Assembly (NCBI GenBank): GCA_963281255.1
Contig: OY725489.1
Span: 5,952,523 to 6,016,522, forward strand
Source: Aphrocallistes beatrix
Lineage: Eukaryota > Porifera > Hexactinellida > Sceptrulophora > Aphrocallistidae
Direction of reading: 5' to 3'
DNA length: 64,000 bases
In this document: piece after piece, positions 36,472 through 47,918 of the stretch
Layout of the letters: each line of letters begins with the position of its first letter
Position numbering within the stretch: position 1 is the first letter of the stretch
The notes under the pieces: generated by a model
What the model was told of the DNA's origin: nothing
Database searches by the model: none
The model's input: the letters and a program-made list of their open reading frames with translations, nothing else
Program-made: the position numbers and the translations under genes

Positions 36472-37160
36472 ATCAAGAACAAGAAATAAAATATTCTATT
36501 GATTGCAGATAGAAGAAAATTGATGAAATACTACATGCGATAAAAACCATTTTTGGGTAAAACTTTCAAAGTCAATTTACGAGATTTAATAAACGGGGGA
36601 GGGGGCTAGAAAAAAACATTAATTAATAAGCGGGGGTCAGTTTATTCTGACACCTAGAGTAGATCCATCAGATATTTGCAGCCACAAATGCGACAGATGA
36701 CTTAGAATACAATTCGTCTTATTCGGCAAACTTAGCCCTCTAGCAACATCATAGCAGCATAGGAATGTAACAACATTCCATTCTTAAAACTTGTTTGAAC
36801 CCTATCGAGTGATCCTTCTTGCGACTCCGCTCGGTCTAAATTTGACAATGATTTGTGAATAGGGTATTTCGTCCAAATTGCAAGATTGCAATAATTTGTT
36901 TTGAACCACAGGCACAGGGTGAAGAGACTTTCTCAGAATAAATGTCGCCTATTTTAAATTCATCCCTTTTGGTCTACATAATCACAACAAAAAGCATGCT
37001 GAACATGTCCAACCGTGCTCATTTCCCCAAACAATCATCAAAAATCACTAGACCACAAATAGCTACAAATTTAGTCGTTTACAAATATAATCAACAAAGA
37101 TAGATAGATAAATATCCTTGATGGTGTTTGGATTAACAGTACTTTCAACATATTTTATGC

Positions 37161-37360
37161 CAGCGGTTCCCAAACTGGGGTGCATGAACTCCCTAGCGGT
37201 GCACGGGACAAGAATTAGAACTGAATATTGAACATTTTTAACAGAATTATTTTTGAAGTTATATGCACTTACTCCTAGATCCTGGCATAGGTCCTGAGGT
37301 GCACAGAATAATTTTTAGGTGTCAGGAGGTGCACGAGGTAAAAGGGGTTGGGAACCACTG
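37161..37360. mobile_element. hAT-type MITE with perfect 8-bp duplication
   Basis: Ends CAGCGGTTCCCAAACTGG and GGTTGGGAACCACTG. Flanks TTTTATGC are identical on both sides (37,153-37,160 and 37,361-37,368). It is also present in unit copy 2 at 63,023-63,223. 200 bp. Confidence 0.9.
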
Positions 37361-37778
37361 TTTTATGCGAACAAAAAGGTTCTTTACCGACCACATAAGG
37401 GTGCGCGTTATTGGGAGGTTCCCCATTCAAGGTTCCATTTTCCATCCCAGACAACAATATGTCACAATAACAATGCACACATAACAGTAGATATGTAAGC
37501 ACGTTACAACCAAGTGCAATTGGAATTTAGCTTAGTAAGAATTGAGAAATGCAAACACCATCCATAATTGGTAAATTTCTAAAAATAACAACATGTGCAT
37601 GTGTACTGTACATGGCTAGCTATATTTAGAATTCTGTCACCACATTACAAGAAACTAGTTCTATTATTAGCATGTGAGGTGGAACTATTATGGGCACTAC
37701 AACTGTAGTTAATTTTAACGTTGTTACACCAAATCAATATAAGTATGGAAATAATTAATGTCATAACTAATTCAAAAA

Positions 37779-40146
37779 ATGTCTTCTTCAGAACAAGAAA
37801 CTATTTCTACATTTCGAAGCGCAGATCTCCCGAAGGTTTGCATTCCGGCTGATTTTGAATCTAGCATGGAGTCAAGTGGGTCTGACAATGAAGGTGATTT
37901 CATATTCAAAGTCCCAACAACCCCAACTGATTTAACACCAGCTACATCCACGCCTACTGAGCTCGGATCTACTCTCTCTCAAGTAGCCCTCTCTTCGCAG
38001 ACATCCGAAGAATTGGATAACACGGCACCAGCTACTCCAGTTCATACCAAAAAGCAGCGAGGACATAAACTCAACACTGGGAGGTTTCGGAAGGGTGAGG
38101 GAGTCAAAAGAAAATCTACTTTCACACCATCTACCACAAAGCGATTACCCCTTCATACTAGCACTCCGAAATCTAAAACACTATTACAGCAAGTGAAGTT
38201 TCCTCAGCCCAATAAACGCCTCAGTATTATGGTACAGAAGGATGGAGCTCAATCATTTCGTGATCTCTACGTTCCTCATGGCTCGCAAATAATTGATATC
38301 GATATACTGAGTACGATATTTTCTCTATTGAGATGCACTGAGGCACACTGCACTGGTAATTTGAATCTGTATCAATACGCTTTTCGTGATGGGTTACAAT
38401 CATATCTCTTGTTGAAATGCAGTCGCTGCCATCTTGTGCTTGCTGAATTTCCCACATCCTGTCCGGTTGGAATGAAACCTAATGAAGCCGTGAACGATCC
38501 TCAAATGCTTTGCCGGAAAAAGTCGAAGTCAACGTTAGAGCTTTGCTAGCAGCACACTGTACTTCAGTGAGCTGGAGTGATTTAGAATTGACCTGCAACC
38601 TCCTTGATATACAAAATACCTGGCATAGAATGTCCAAGTCTCTACTCGCGCAATTGGTCCTTTCTACAGATAAAATATGCCAGCAATCCATGTCTATGAC
38701 AGCAAAAGAAGTGAGAGCCAAAGCTGAGTCATCTAACATTCCTGGTTGCAAGGTATGCGAGGTGAGCTTTGATGGATCTTGGCACAGGCGCGGATATTTT
38801 AGTAATCAAGGATTCGCCGGGGCTATTGAAGTCAAAACGGGGAAAGTCCTTGACTACGTCCTTTACGAACGCGTGTGTAACAAATGTACCAGATGGACGG
38901 AAGAACGTAAGAAAGAAAACCCAGAGGAATACAGCGAATACTGGGAGAAACATTCGAGCGAATGCCCAGCTAACTTCTCTGGAACAAGTCAGGCGATGGA
39001 ATCTTCTGCTGCAATAGAAATCTGGGGTAGATCAGTTGACAAGCATTCTCTAGCCTATACTACATATGTGGGAGATGGAGACTCAAGCTCTTTCAAAAGG
39101 TTTGAACAGAATAAAGTTATCCGGAAGAGGAATGTCTTGGGCACAAGCAAAAACGATTAAAGAAACACCTCAAAAAGAAGACAACTACGAAAACAATGCC
39201 CTCCAAGCCAATACCCGCATCAAAAGTCGAGAGAATTGCTCATCTATACGCTCTTGTTATTGGCAAGAACAGAGGCAGAACACCACTAGACATTCAAAAC
39301 GCCCTTTACACACTGATGAATCATTTGTTCGAGGAGCACGATCGTTGCCCACACTCAAAAGAATCCTGGTGTTACTTTCAAAAGGGCCTCGCAATTTCAG
39401 CTGAGAATACCTCTCATCCACCTCCCATACTCCGACAACCCTATCTGAATAAAGACGAGTATTCGCGCCTGGAAGATGTTTTCAAGAAATTTGCAAGCAT
39501 TGAAATGTGTTCCGCTCTGACAATGGGATTAACACAGAACTGTAATGAGTCGCTACATTCAGTTGTATGGCATAATGCTCCAAAGACAAAACGTGTTGGA
39601 CAAAAGTCACTTCAAACCGCTGCTGCTATTGCTGTGTGCACTTTCAATGAAGGTTCAATGATGCTCGCAGCTATTCTGTCAGAACAACATGTACAATGTA
39701 GCCGTATAACTCTTGAACACTTAGCATCGATGGATAAAGAAAGGAACCGCTGTAAACTTAAAGCCGTTATGGCTACTCAAAAGAGGCGTCGGAGAGTTCT
39801 CAAATCCCAATTCATTGCAGCCGAATCCTCCAGGCGTAGACGTGAAAAGGATACTACGACCTATAAATCTGGAGGTTTTGGTACTGAGCTCTCATCTGTT
39901 GCCATGAAAGAATTACCTTCCACGAGTGTTAACCCTGATGACTCTGAAACAGTTTGCGAGGAATGTGAACAACACGACTGCCCAACCGGGGGAAAGAGGG
40001 CGAATGATGACTGGTTAGGTTGTGAGTTCTGCCTGAGATGGTTTCACTGTGGATGCGTCAATACCAGTCTAAAGGACGTGGGAGATGATCCTTATATCTG
40101 TAGGAAATGTGACTTAGAATTTGAGTCCTGTGTAGAAGCTGTATAA
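37779..40146 (+). pseudogene. Mutator-like transposase with C-terminal PHD finger, right-arm copy
   Basis: The longest copy starts at ATG 37,779. N-terminal ~130 residues are Ser/Thr/Pro-rich and likely disordered. A zinc-like module with paired cysteines (CTEAHC, CSRC) follows at 38,337-38,440. The transposase domain has Asp in SFDGSWHRRG (38,765), Asp in VGDGDSSSF (39,070) and Glu in NCNESLHS (39,545). After a basic stretch comes a PHD-type finger (39,955-40,125: CEECEQHDC, CEFCLRWFHCGC, CRKC). Two single-base losses split the frame: one T near 38,510 and one G near 39,123. Both are also in the inverted copy, so they predate that duplication. AATAAA lies at 40,215, 69 bp after the stop. No terminal inverted repeat was identified. 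Family: Mutator/MULE by motif order; the exact clade is uncertain. Confidence 0.8.
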
Positions 40147-41483
40147 CTATTGTTTCTGTAGTAGCATGCCACCATTAGAATAGTATGATATACTTGTTTG
40201 CTCATTTGTACTATAATAAATATCTATGCATCAATCTAGCCCAGGGAATTTGAAACTGCGTCACTAATATTAAAAATAATGGTCGACATACCGATAGAAA
40301 AGCACCACAAAAACAGTCAATAATAGTATCGAAATTGGAAAAATACAGTCAGGGTCCCATATCATTATGAACCGCATGGGGGCCCAAAATATTTTCACAA
40401 TAGAGAGAGAGTCATGCATAGTAAGCGAAATCGAAATAATAGAAATTCTATAGAACTGGTCAAATTGGGACCTAGAGGATTTGTTCATAATAAGCGACTC
40501 TGAATGTACATATTGATATATGTATGCTATTGCACCATTCAATTTTGATATCAACATTTTACAAGTGCGAATATCGAAATCTACTTTTACTAAATTACAA
40601 TACAGGCCTATTAGCCGTTGAGATTTCTTTTCTAGCAGAAAATACACGTCTACACAAAAAGGTGTGAAAATATGATTAAATTTTATGATATGATAAGCAG
40701 ACGTGCGTTCGACACCGTCCATACAATAAAGAATCTCCTATAATAGGAGCTGCACTAGAAATGAGAATTCTCAAAACAATACAAGTGCATCACAACAGCA
40801 GGAGGCCGCAGGGGGGAGGGGAAGATTGTGATTTTTGTGATTTTCCTGTACAGAATTCAATCATTTTAGAAAGTAGCATCAGAATGTATTTGTGGAAGCG
40901 ACTATCTCTAAGATTGGAATTTGGGATTTTTTCAATACACATAGCAATAGTTTTATTAATAAATTACACTTACGTTCTTGCTGTAGGTGAAGTAGGCAAG
41001 CCACAGGTGTCCAATATTTAAAGTAATCGCTTTCATTTACTTGTCTGGATCATAGCAAATTGATACAGCGAATTAGCTAATTGTTGAATCCTGGTGACAG
41101 AGAAAGATTATATCTATATACATCTACATATATATTTATGTGTACGTATATACAGAAAATATATAATTTTAAGTTACGCGCATATGTTAAAAATAGGCAT
41201 TAAATGGCGAAAACTAAGAGATTTTCATCCTGGATCAATTGTCAAGTTTTCTAATTTTCAACCTCAATTCGGAAATTTGGAAAAACATGGAACCAGGAGC
41301 ACATGGTTGTGAAACAAGACTCCCCAATAAAGCCCATTTCGAATGAATACAGTAGACATTGGATCCTTGTATTAATGTAATGCCGATTCTTGGTAAAACT
41401 CGATCTGGTATATACTTTTTAGCCACAAATCGCATGTGCGTATGTGCGTTTACTTTCAATACGATCTTATTACCAGAGGTTTC
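38089..41483 (+). repeat. Right arm of the inverted duplication
   Basis: Reverse complement of 29,131-32,523. Its outer end contains CCAGAGGTTTCT, matching the last integrase exon piece at 29,131. Beyond it about 40 bp still resemble the integrase intron at lower identity, hinting that the flank itself was once part of that gene. Confidence 0.93.
40270..40722 (-). CDS. Hypothetical 150-codon frame, right arm copy
   Basis: Identical translation to 29,890-30,342; convergent with the Mutator-like gene. No family recognised, and it may be a chance frame. Confidence 0.2.
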   Translation of the reverse strand: MDGVERTSAYHIIKFNHIFTPFCVDVYFLLEKKSQRLIGLYCNLVKVDFDIRTCKMLISKLNGAIAYIYQYVHSESLIMNKSSRSQFDQFYRISIISISLTMHDSLSIVKIFWAPMRFIMIWDPDCIFPISILLLTVFVVLFYRYVDHYF

Positions 41484-41766
41484 TTTATAATATATTAATT
41501 AGAAAAATTAATATGTGACTAATTTGAATGCGTATTATTCGAATCTGTAATCCAATTAGCTATATCCCATACCGTTTAGAAGTAACCGTCTTCATGAATA
41601 GACACATTCTAGCATTATTTGTATGGGAAAGAATCAAGTGTTGAAATACTTTTGTCAGCTTAGTGTATATGGCCCAAATTGGTCCAAATTAGTTCAATAT
41701 AATTTCCAACAACGAGTCATGACAACTACTATACTAGGAGTTGCAGTAAAATATAAAATTTATTGC
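41484..41766. other. AT-rich gap, no gene seen
   Basis: The first ~40 bp resemble the integrase intron before 29,131. The rest shows no feature. Confidence 0.4.
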
Positions 41767-41770
41767 TTAA

Positions 41771-43366
41771 GGTTGGCCTTTCCTATAATAGCTAACTTTT
41801 GACTTTTTCAACCAATTCATTTAATTTTTTCAGTGCAGTTTTGAATCGCAGAGTGATCTGCAAAACTGCATTAATAATTGAAATCATCAAAGAGAAAAAA
41901 ATTTTTTTAACAAAATTTGGTCATTTTACAAGTAAGAAATCGGAAACAATATGCTTACAATCCATTGAAACTTTTCAAATTCATTCATAAATCGATGAAC
42001 TAACTAATGAACAGACAGATTTTTGAAATTTTGAAAATTGTTAAAAATTCACACCAAAATACCCGAGGAATTATATTTTTAGTAATTTTGACACTATTTT
42101 TTTCTTAATTCTCTTTTTATTTGTATTATCAAAATTCTGTCTGTTTCATTATGTTCTCCTCTTCGAGATCTATCAGAAACAGTTAAGTTTTCGTCCCTAT
42201 GTTGAATTTACAAAAAGTTATCACCTTTATAATTGCTGAAAAAAAAGTCTCAGAAAATAGGATTTAGAAAATATTTATATATGTCCCTCAATTTCCATTA
42301 GTTTTAACTGCTTAATATTAAATAACAACAAATATCCTTATTCGACAACTTATAGCACTACATAACTTCAAAATATGGTATATCAAATTTTTCTCCATCA
42401 AAAGTGGGAAAAAATGGTCATTGCTGACTGGCCACCCAAAAATAACCACATTCGATAGTGTCCACCGGAATTCGAGATCAATAACTTCTTCGAACCATGT
42501 CAGATCATCATTTTAATACTAAATTCGGGCTCAGCACTAAATTTCCAGCAATTTGATATATATATTGACCTGGGGCCTTATTCACTAAGAAAACTTAAGA
42601 TTTGCTAACTTTTGAATCTTAATAACTTTTGAATCTTCAAAATTAGAAGAGATTTTTAAAGAATTCGAATTGATTGCATACTCTATTAATTTTAAGTGGT
42701 ACAATTGAAATGCTTGACAAATTTTGACTCATTTGTTAAACTTTTCAGAAAGTTACGTAATATTTTAAGTTAAGTATGACGTCATAATACTTAAGTATGA
42801 CATCACGAATATTTCGAGAGTGACTTGGAATATTTCCAGTATTTAGGTAGTTTATATTTCTATTGGTATCATTGAACATCTATTTAGCCAAATCGTATTG
42901 CAACTCTTCAAAATTTCCACTATATGAAGTTATATAAAGTTAAGCAAATCTTAAGTTTTCTTAGTGAATAAGGCCCCATATTTGGAGAAGTTTTTGGATG
43001 TCCGTGCATAGCAACGGCCATAAATTTTTTCACATTCCTGGCCGTTGCTAGGAACCCGCAGCCAAAGAATTTCTCCAAAAATGTCCAATATATATATCAA
43101 ATTGCTGGAAATTTAGTGCTGAGCACGAATTTAGCATTAAAATGATGAACTGACATGGTTCAAATAAGTTATGGATATGAGACAAAATGTGTCCTTTTTT
43201 AGGCGACACCTGGTGGTACAAGTGGCTCTAAGTCGCGAAATATTTGCAATGAAATTCTAAAAATCAAAATTATTGTTTAGAACCCCTTTAGTTAGCCTAA
43301 AATGGTTAAAAAGGACTTTTGGCAATTTTTTGATAAAAAACAAAATGGCCATAGGAAAGACCAACC
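41771..43366 (+). mobile_element. TTAA-target foldback-like element, full copy
   Basis: Ends GGTTGGCCTTTCCTATAATA and GGAAAGACCAACC, with TTAA at 41,767-41,770 and 43,367-43,370. The interior folds on itself: 42,490-42,570 is inverted at 43,075-43,160, and the central part holds AGCAACGGCCA..TGGCCGTTGCT. Two relatives are at 44,605-45,334 and 49,303-50,492 (inverted). A second MITE is nested at 42,572-42,977. No transposase. Confidence 0.82.
42572..42977. mobile_element. MITE with GGGGCCTTATTCACTAAG ends
   Basis: The inverted ends match for about 34 bp. The related copy at about 44,950 lacks it, reading TTGACCATATATTTGG across the site. No clear target duplication can be assigned. 406 bp, non-coding. 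Confidence 0.8.
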
Positions 43367-43384
43367 TTAATTTAGAAGATTAAA

Positions 43385-43548
43385 ACTCACATTCTTCCCC
43401 TCCTCCTCCCCTCTGCCCCCGCCTCTAACGCCCCCGCTTTTTCCCCCACCTCTAACGCCCCCGCTTCTGCCCCTGCTTCTAACGCCCCAGCTTCTGCCCC
43501 CACCTCCAATGCCCCCACCACCACTCCTGCCTCCCTCCCTCTCAAGAA
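43385..43548. repeat. Pyrimidine-rich minisatellite
   Basis: Imperfect repeats of CGCCCCCGCTTCTGCCC and ACCTCTAACGCCCCC. The minus strand reads as a Gly/Arg/Ser-rich frame, which is a product of the repeat. Confidence 0.85.
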
Positions 43549-43729
43549 TCTGTTTCAAGATTTAAAATAAATATTTAATACTGAATAGCAAGCAAATAAA
43601 TTTCTATCTACTGAACACTCGTTTCTAATAGTTTTAATAAATAGTAACTTTCCAAGGAACCAAAGTGTTCGGATAACCGAGGATATGCACTGTCTTGATC
43701 CAAGAGAAGTATACTAATTAAAATTAGTG

Positions 43730-44086
43730 ATGAGGCTAACAAAATATTTGAAATATTTTATATTTGTTCTGGCCTTATATTATATATTTACATGTTTTTT
43801 CATTGGTAAGAGAGATCCACAGCGATCTCTGAACCTAATTCTGCATCCCCTACCATCTAACTACAACACCTTTTACCTGCATCCTGACTGCCTTCTGAAT
43901 GGCAGTAGCAGTAAGTTCGTAACTCTAGCTACCTCCTTCATTGCAACTTCAGATCGTCTCTCCGACCTAGAGAAGCTGCACCGCCACAACGCACAGCTCA
44001 ACTTTCTCCTAACGACTCAGTTCCCGTCTCTCCTGCCTTCGTCAACTTCGTCATATTCACAGATTATTCAGAATGGGTTCGGCTGA
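43730..44086 (+). CDS. Possible first exon of a membrane-anchored protein
   Basis: A 118-codon frame starts at ATG with two basic residues followed by a strongly hydrophobic stretch (LKYFIFVLALYYIFTCFF), typical of a signal anchor of a type II membrane protein. Base composition is richer in C than the neighbours. A good splice donor, CAGTAAGT, lies at 43,911, so the real exon may end there after about 60 codons. No downstream exon was recognised and no family can be named. It may be a fragment of a host gene or a chance frame. Confidence 0.3.
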   Translation: MRLTKYLKYFIFVLALYYIFTCFFIGKRDPQRSLNLILHPLPSNYNTFYLHPDCLLNGSSSKFVTLATSFIATSDRLSDLEKLHRHNAQLNFLLTTQFPSLLPSSTSSYSQIIQNGFG

Positions 44087-44604
44087 TCAGAGCTGAGTAC
44101 CAGTGTCACTCCCTGTCCCATACCCCCAACCCCGACCCCCTCGCCCCCTCTCCTCCGAGACTTGCTCCAGGCGGTGGACTGGTTTCTCCATTTGTTATTA
44201 GTAAAAAAACTTCTATCAAAAGTAATTAATCACTTGACCATTGGGAGGGTGTGAGAAGCTCCATGGGGAGGCGAATAATTTAGGTGGAAGAAATCCCCTT
44301 GTGGAGTTGAAGGTGTTGGGTTATAGACACCCGGGGCTGTGAATACCCCAAGTGGCTGGTTGTGTATCTGGCCGATTTGGCCGGAGAGTTTCGCACGGCT
44401 GGAGTGCGTCCTGCAGACAGAGGGGGACGTGCTGCAGTCACATTTTCTCAGTCCCACTGTAATTCCAAATGAAAGGAACATAAATTTCAATTATGGTATC
44501 AATGTTCGTTACTAGACCAGGCTTGGAGTACAGTTTACCTCTAAACAGTACAGGGAGCTCCGATTCATTCAAAATGCAGATATCAGATGTATAAATAAAT
44601 GATC
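44087..44604. other. Unassigned stretch, moderately GC-rich
   Basis: An 86-codon minus-strand frame (44,490-44,230) has no recognised motif. CCCCAACCCCGACCCCCTCG at 44,125 is a C-rich patch. Nothing else is supported. Confidence 0.4.
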
Positions 44605-45334
44605 TACATATATCATTGCCAAAAAAAAGTTTCAGAAAATATGATTTAGAAAATATTTATATATGTCCCTCAATTTCCATTAGTTTTAACTGCTTTGGAA
44701 TATTAAATAACATGCAAATATCCTTATTCGACAACTTATAGCACTACTTAACTTCAAAATATGGTATATCAAATTTTTCTCCATCAAAAGTGGGAAAAAT
44801 GGTCATTGCTGACTGGCCACCCAAAAATAACCACATTCGATAGTGTCCACCGGAATTCGAGATCAATAACTTCTTCAAACCATGTGAGATCATCATTCTA
44901 ATACCAAATTCTGGATAAGCACTAAATTTCCAGCAATTTGATATATATATTGACCATATATTTGGAGAAGTTTTTGGATGTCCGTGCATAGCAACGGCCA
45001 GAAATTTTTTCACATTCTTGGCCGTTGCTAGGAACCCGCAGCCAAAGAATTTCTCCAAAAATGTCCAATATATATATCAAATTGTTGGAAATTTAGTGCT
45101 GAGCACGAATTTAGCATTAGAATGATGATCTGACATGGTTCAAAGAAGTTATGAATATGAGTCAAAATGTGTCCTTTTTAGGCGAAACCAGGTGGTACAA
45201 GTGGCTCTAAGTGGCGAAATATTGGCATTGAAATTCTAAAAATCAAAATTATTGTTTAGTTATCCCAAAATGGTTAAAAAGGACTTTTGGCAATTTTTTG
45301 ATAAAAAGCAAAATGCCCATAGGAAAGGCCATCC
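44605..45334 (+). mobile_element. TTAA-target foldback-like element, 5'-truncated copy
   Basis: Matches 42,240-43,366 without the nested MITE. It ends GGAAAGGCCATCC followed by TTAA at 45,335-45,338. It interrupts unit copy 3 inside the unknown reading frame: other copies read CATGTTAAACAATATGG there. The left end is missing, and unit copy 3 is not seen beyond it. Confidence 0.8.
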
Positions 45335-45335
45335 T

Positions 45336-45705
45336 TAACATGCTCTTTGTATGCATGAAACTGGTCACATCCAAAATCTTGCATTAATTCTTCATCAGTG
45401 TAGGACGCGAAGATGTCTAGCCAATAATCAGAATGATGGTGTCTAAGACGTATATGGGTAGTCAATGTATTTCGTTCTGTTCGGAATGTAAGCTGGAGCT
45501 GTTTACTCTCGCCTCCACTCCAGATGTGTTCGATGACGTCTCTGCACAAGTGAATATTCTTTTGGCCGGCTCTCTTCTCAATTATTATGTTCTGATTGCA
45601 CTCCCCAATTCGCAACTTTCCTGGCACAAACTGGATATCATCACTAGAGAAGATGATACATGCACGTTGATATGTACTCATTTTTCCCAACATTTTATTA
45701 GACAT
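45336..45705 (-). pseudogene. Conserved unknown frame, unit copy 3 (truncated, no internal stop)
   Basis: ATG at 45,705-45,703 with four extra N-terminal codons. It reads through the codon that is TGA in copies 1 and 2 (here TGG, Trp). It is intact for about 122 codons and is then cut by the TTAA element at 45,335. This copy shows that the ancestral frame was open. Confidence 0.5.
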
Positions 45706-46257
45706 TTTCAGTTTTATTTTGTAGAATGACTTTTATTATTTTACTTCGTAATTTGAGCACATTTATCGTATTTATCTCTATTTAATAGCTATCCATTTGC
45801 AGTTGTAATTGTACGTTGTGCGTCTGTATATGAGTGTTGCTAAATTTAGACATATTCTATAGATGTCATATATCTATTTTTAGACTAAACTAGCGTTTGT
45901 TTTTAATTTCAATGCGTATAATGCCTAAAACGTAGCAACCGGTTTGAAGGTTTAGAACTTGATGGCTTGCATTTTAACTTACAGAAACACAAGCACGCTT
46001 CGCTTCCTTGCGGACACTGTGTTTGCCAGTCGCACCATTTGGGCGCCTGGGCTCACACTTGTTAATTAATTATAAGGTTGATAATCACTCTAAACATGTC
46101 TGTCTTACTGTTATAATCTACATCACTGGAAAAATCACCAAATTGTCAATTTTATTTGAAATCTGAGTCCCTAATTTATGGAACTTGGCGGAAACTTTCA
46201 GGAATTCTACTTGTAATTGCCTAATTTACGGAATACTCCATTCCAGATTATCTCAGT

Positions 46258-46487
46258 CAGGGCTGTATCAACCCAGTTGGCAAAAACAAGTCATTTTTCA
46301 TGGAAATTCCTTGCCCACAACTCATTCAACTCTTTCAAAGAATCAGTTGTCTACAGCCCACTCATTTTCGGAATGATTCATTTGTACGTACTAAATGAAC
46401 TTGTTTCAACAATTCATTTTCATATGACGGCTATAATCAACTCATTGATATGATTTTGCCAACTCAAAATGGGTTGATACAGCCCTG
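46258..46487. mobile_element. hAT-type MITE, unit copy 3
   Basis: Same element as 33,747-33,972, inverted. Flanks ATCTCAGT and ACCTCAGT. Confidence 0.85.
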
Positions 46488-47918
46488 ACCTCAGTAACCA
46501 AACTTAGTGGAACCGATCAGGAATTTACGGAGGATTAGTTACATTTATACTATTAAGTTCCAATTTATACATACATACGGACGAGATACTTCCTCCATTT
46601 TATAAGATCATCTCCCTACTGGTGCTGCACTCAAATTGTATTACGTTTATTCATACTTTTTTCAAATGTCCAATTTTAGATATAAAACGATAGTACTTGA
46701 GTAATATTTGTGATTATGTTTTAGGTTTTGGCAAATTTTACAGTGATGTAAAATTTATAATATTACATTTTTGAATTAATTTTCATAGTCACTAACTTGT
46801 TTTAACATCCGTTTAACTTACAATATTGGAATACTTCTCAGTAATCTTCATAAACTATCTATTGCGTTCCTATATACACTACACCTTTCTGAGAATTGCT
46901 GATGATATTTCCTATATTATCTCATCACCTGGAAAGAAGGGCTAGACCACACATGTCGATGAAATTGTAGGCTCAAGCAATGAATATAAATAACAATATC
47001 TGCCCTATTATTTATCAGTCGTAACTTGCAAATCGCAACTCATACTGGGAACACGCAACTCCTGGGGTCTTCGCTCATCTGGGGGAGGCAGGCCTACCTT
47101 GCGCACTGATTTGGTGGATGGTAGTATATGCTTCTGGGCATGTTGATTTACACCTACTATTGTTTTATTCTCAGCCTTCAATGACCTAAATTGACTGAGT
47201 GTGCAAAACTGAAATTTCTAATTATATAGACGTGAAATGACGTCTCAATCTCGTGGTCTTTCAATATTTTCGTCTTTGGTGTCTAAACTCAATGGAACCA
47301 TACCTTAACTATGGATAACAATATTCGCATTAGAAGTTTGTATTCACTTTTTACTGATTTTAATTGTAGCATGGATCAGAATGTAAGAGTCCGAAAAATT
47401 TGTGGTAAATGCTTACATGTTTATTTTTCACAATTCTGACTTTTCGTGCAGAATAATTAGTTGAAAAGTTTGAAATTTTCAGATATATTAACATATTGGA
47501 TTGATTATTGAATCGCAATGTATATATATATTTCAATCAATTCCAAAATTGATCATAATGTATTTAGATTGTGAATATAAATTTAATATTGTTTTGAACC
47601 TTGGATAAATGACTTAGTGTTGTATGCGGTCTTCACTTATAGTTAAAAAATGGCAATCCTCACAAACTTTTATAATTTCGTTCTCAGAATTTGTTCATTC
47701 TATAAGTTTTATGTTACCATATAATATAAGCTCTAAGCCTAATGCTTTAAATATTACCGTACAGATTTTCAAATTGATTACCCTCTTCAAAGTTTTAGAT
47801 TAATACGTCAAAAAAAGTCAAAAAATATACTAAATTTTGAATAAATTCAGTAAATCAAGTGGCAATGTAAAATTTTGCACTTTTTAACGAAAAACGCTCG
47901 GTCGAAATAAAGGATATA

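Larger units (their letters stand above)
32524..37778 (+). repeat. Unit copy 1: upstream part of the large repeated unit
   Basis: Aligns by eye with 57,680-63,609 (+) and, inverted, with 47,917-45,339 (-). Shared landmarks: CTTAATTTCGACCGAGCG at 32,540, a hAT-type MITE at 33,747, the GC-rich module at 34,165-34,255, the unknown 165-codon frame, and the stretch leading to the Mutator-like gene. Differences between copies are mostly clean insertions. Confidence 0.85.

Noticed and set aside
43367..43558. Gly/Arg-rich minus-strand frame
   Set aside because: It is the reading of a pyrimidine-rich minisatellite and lacks coding context.
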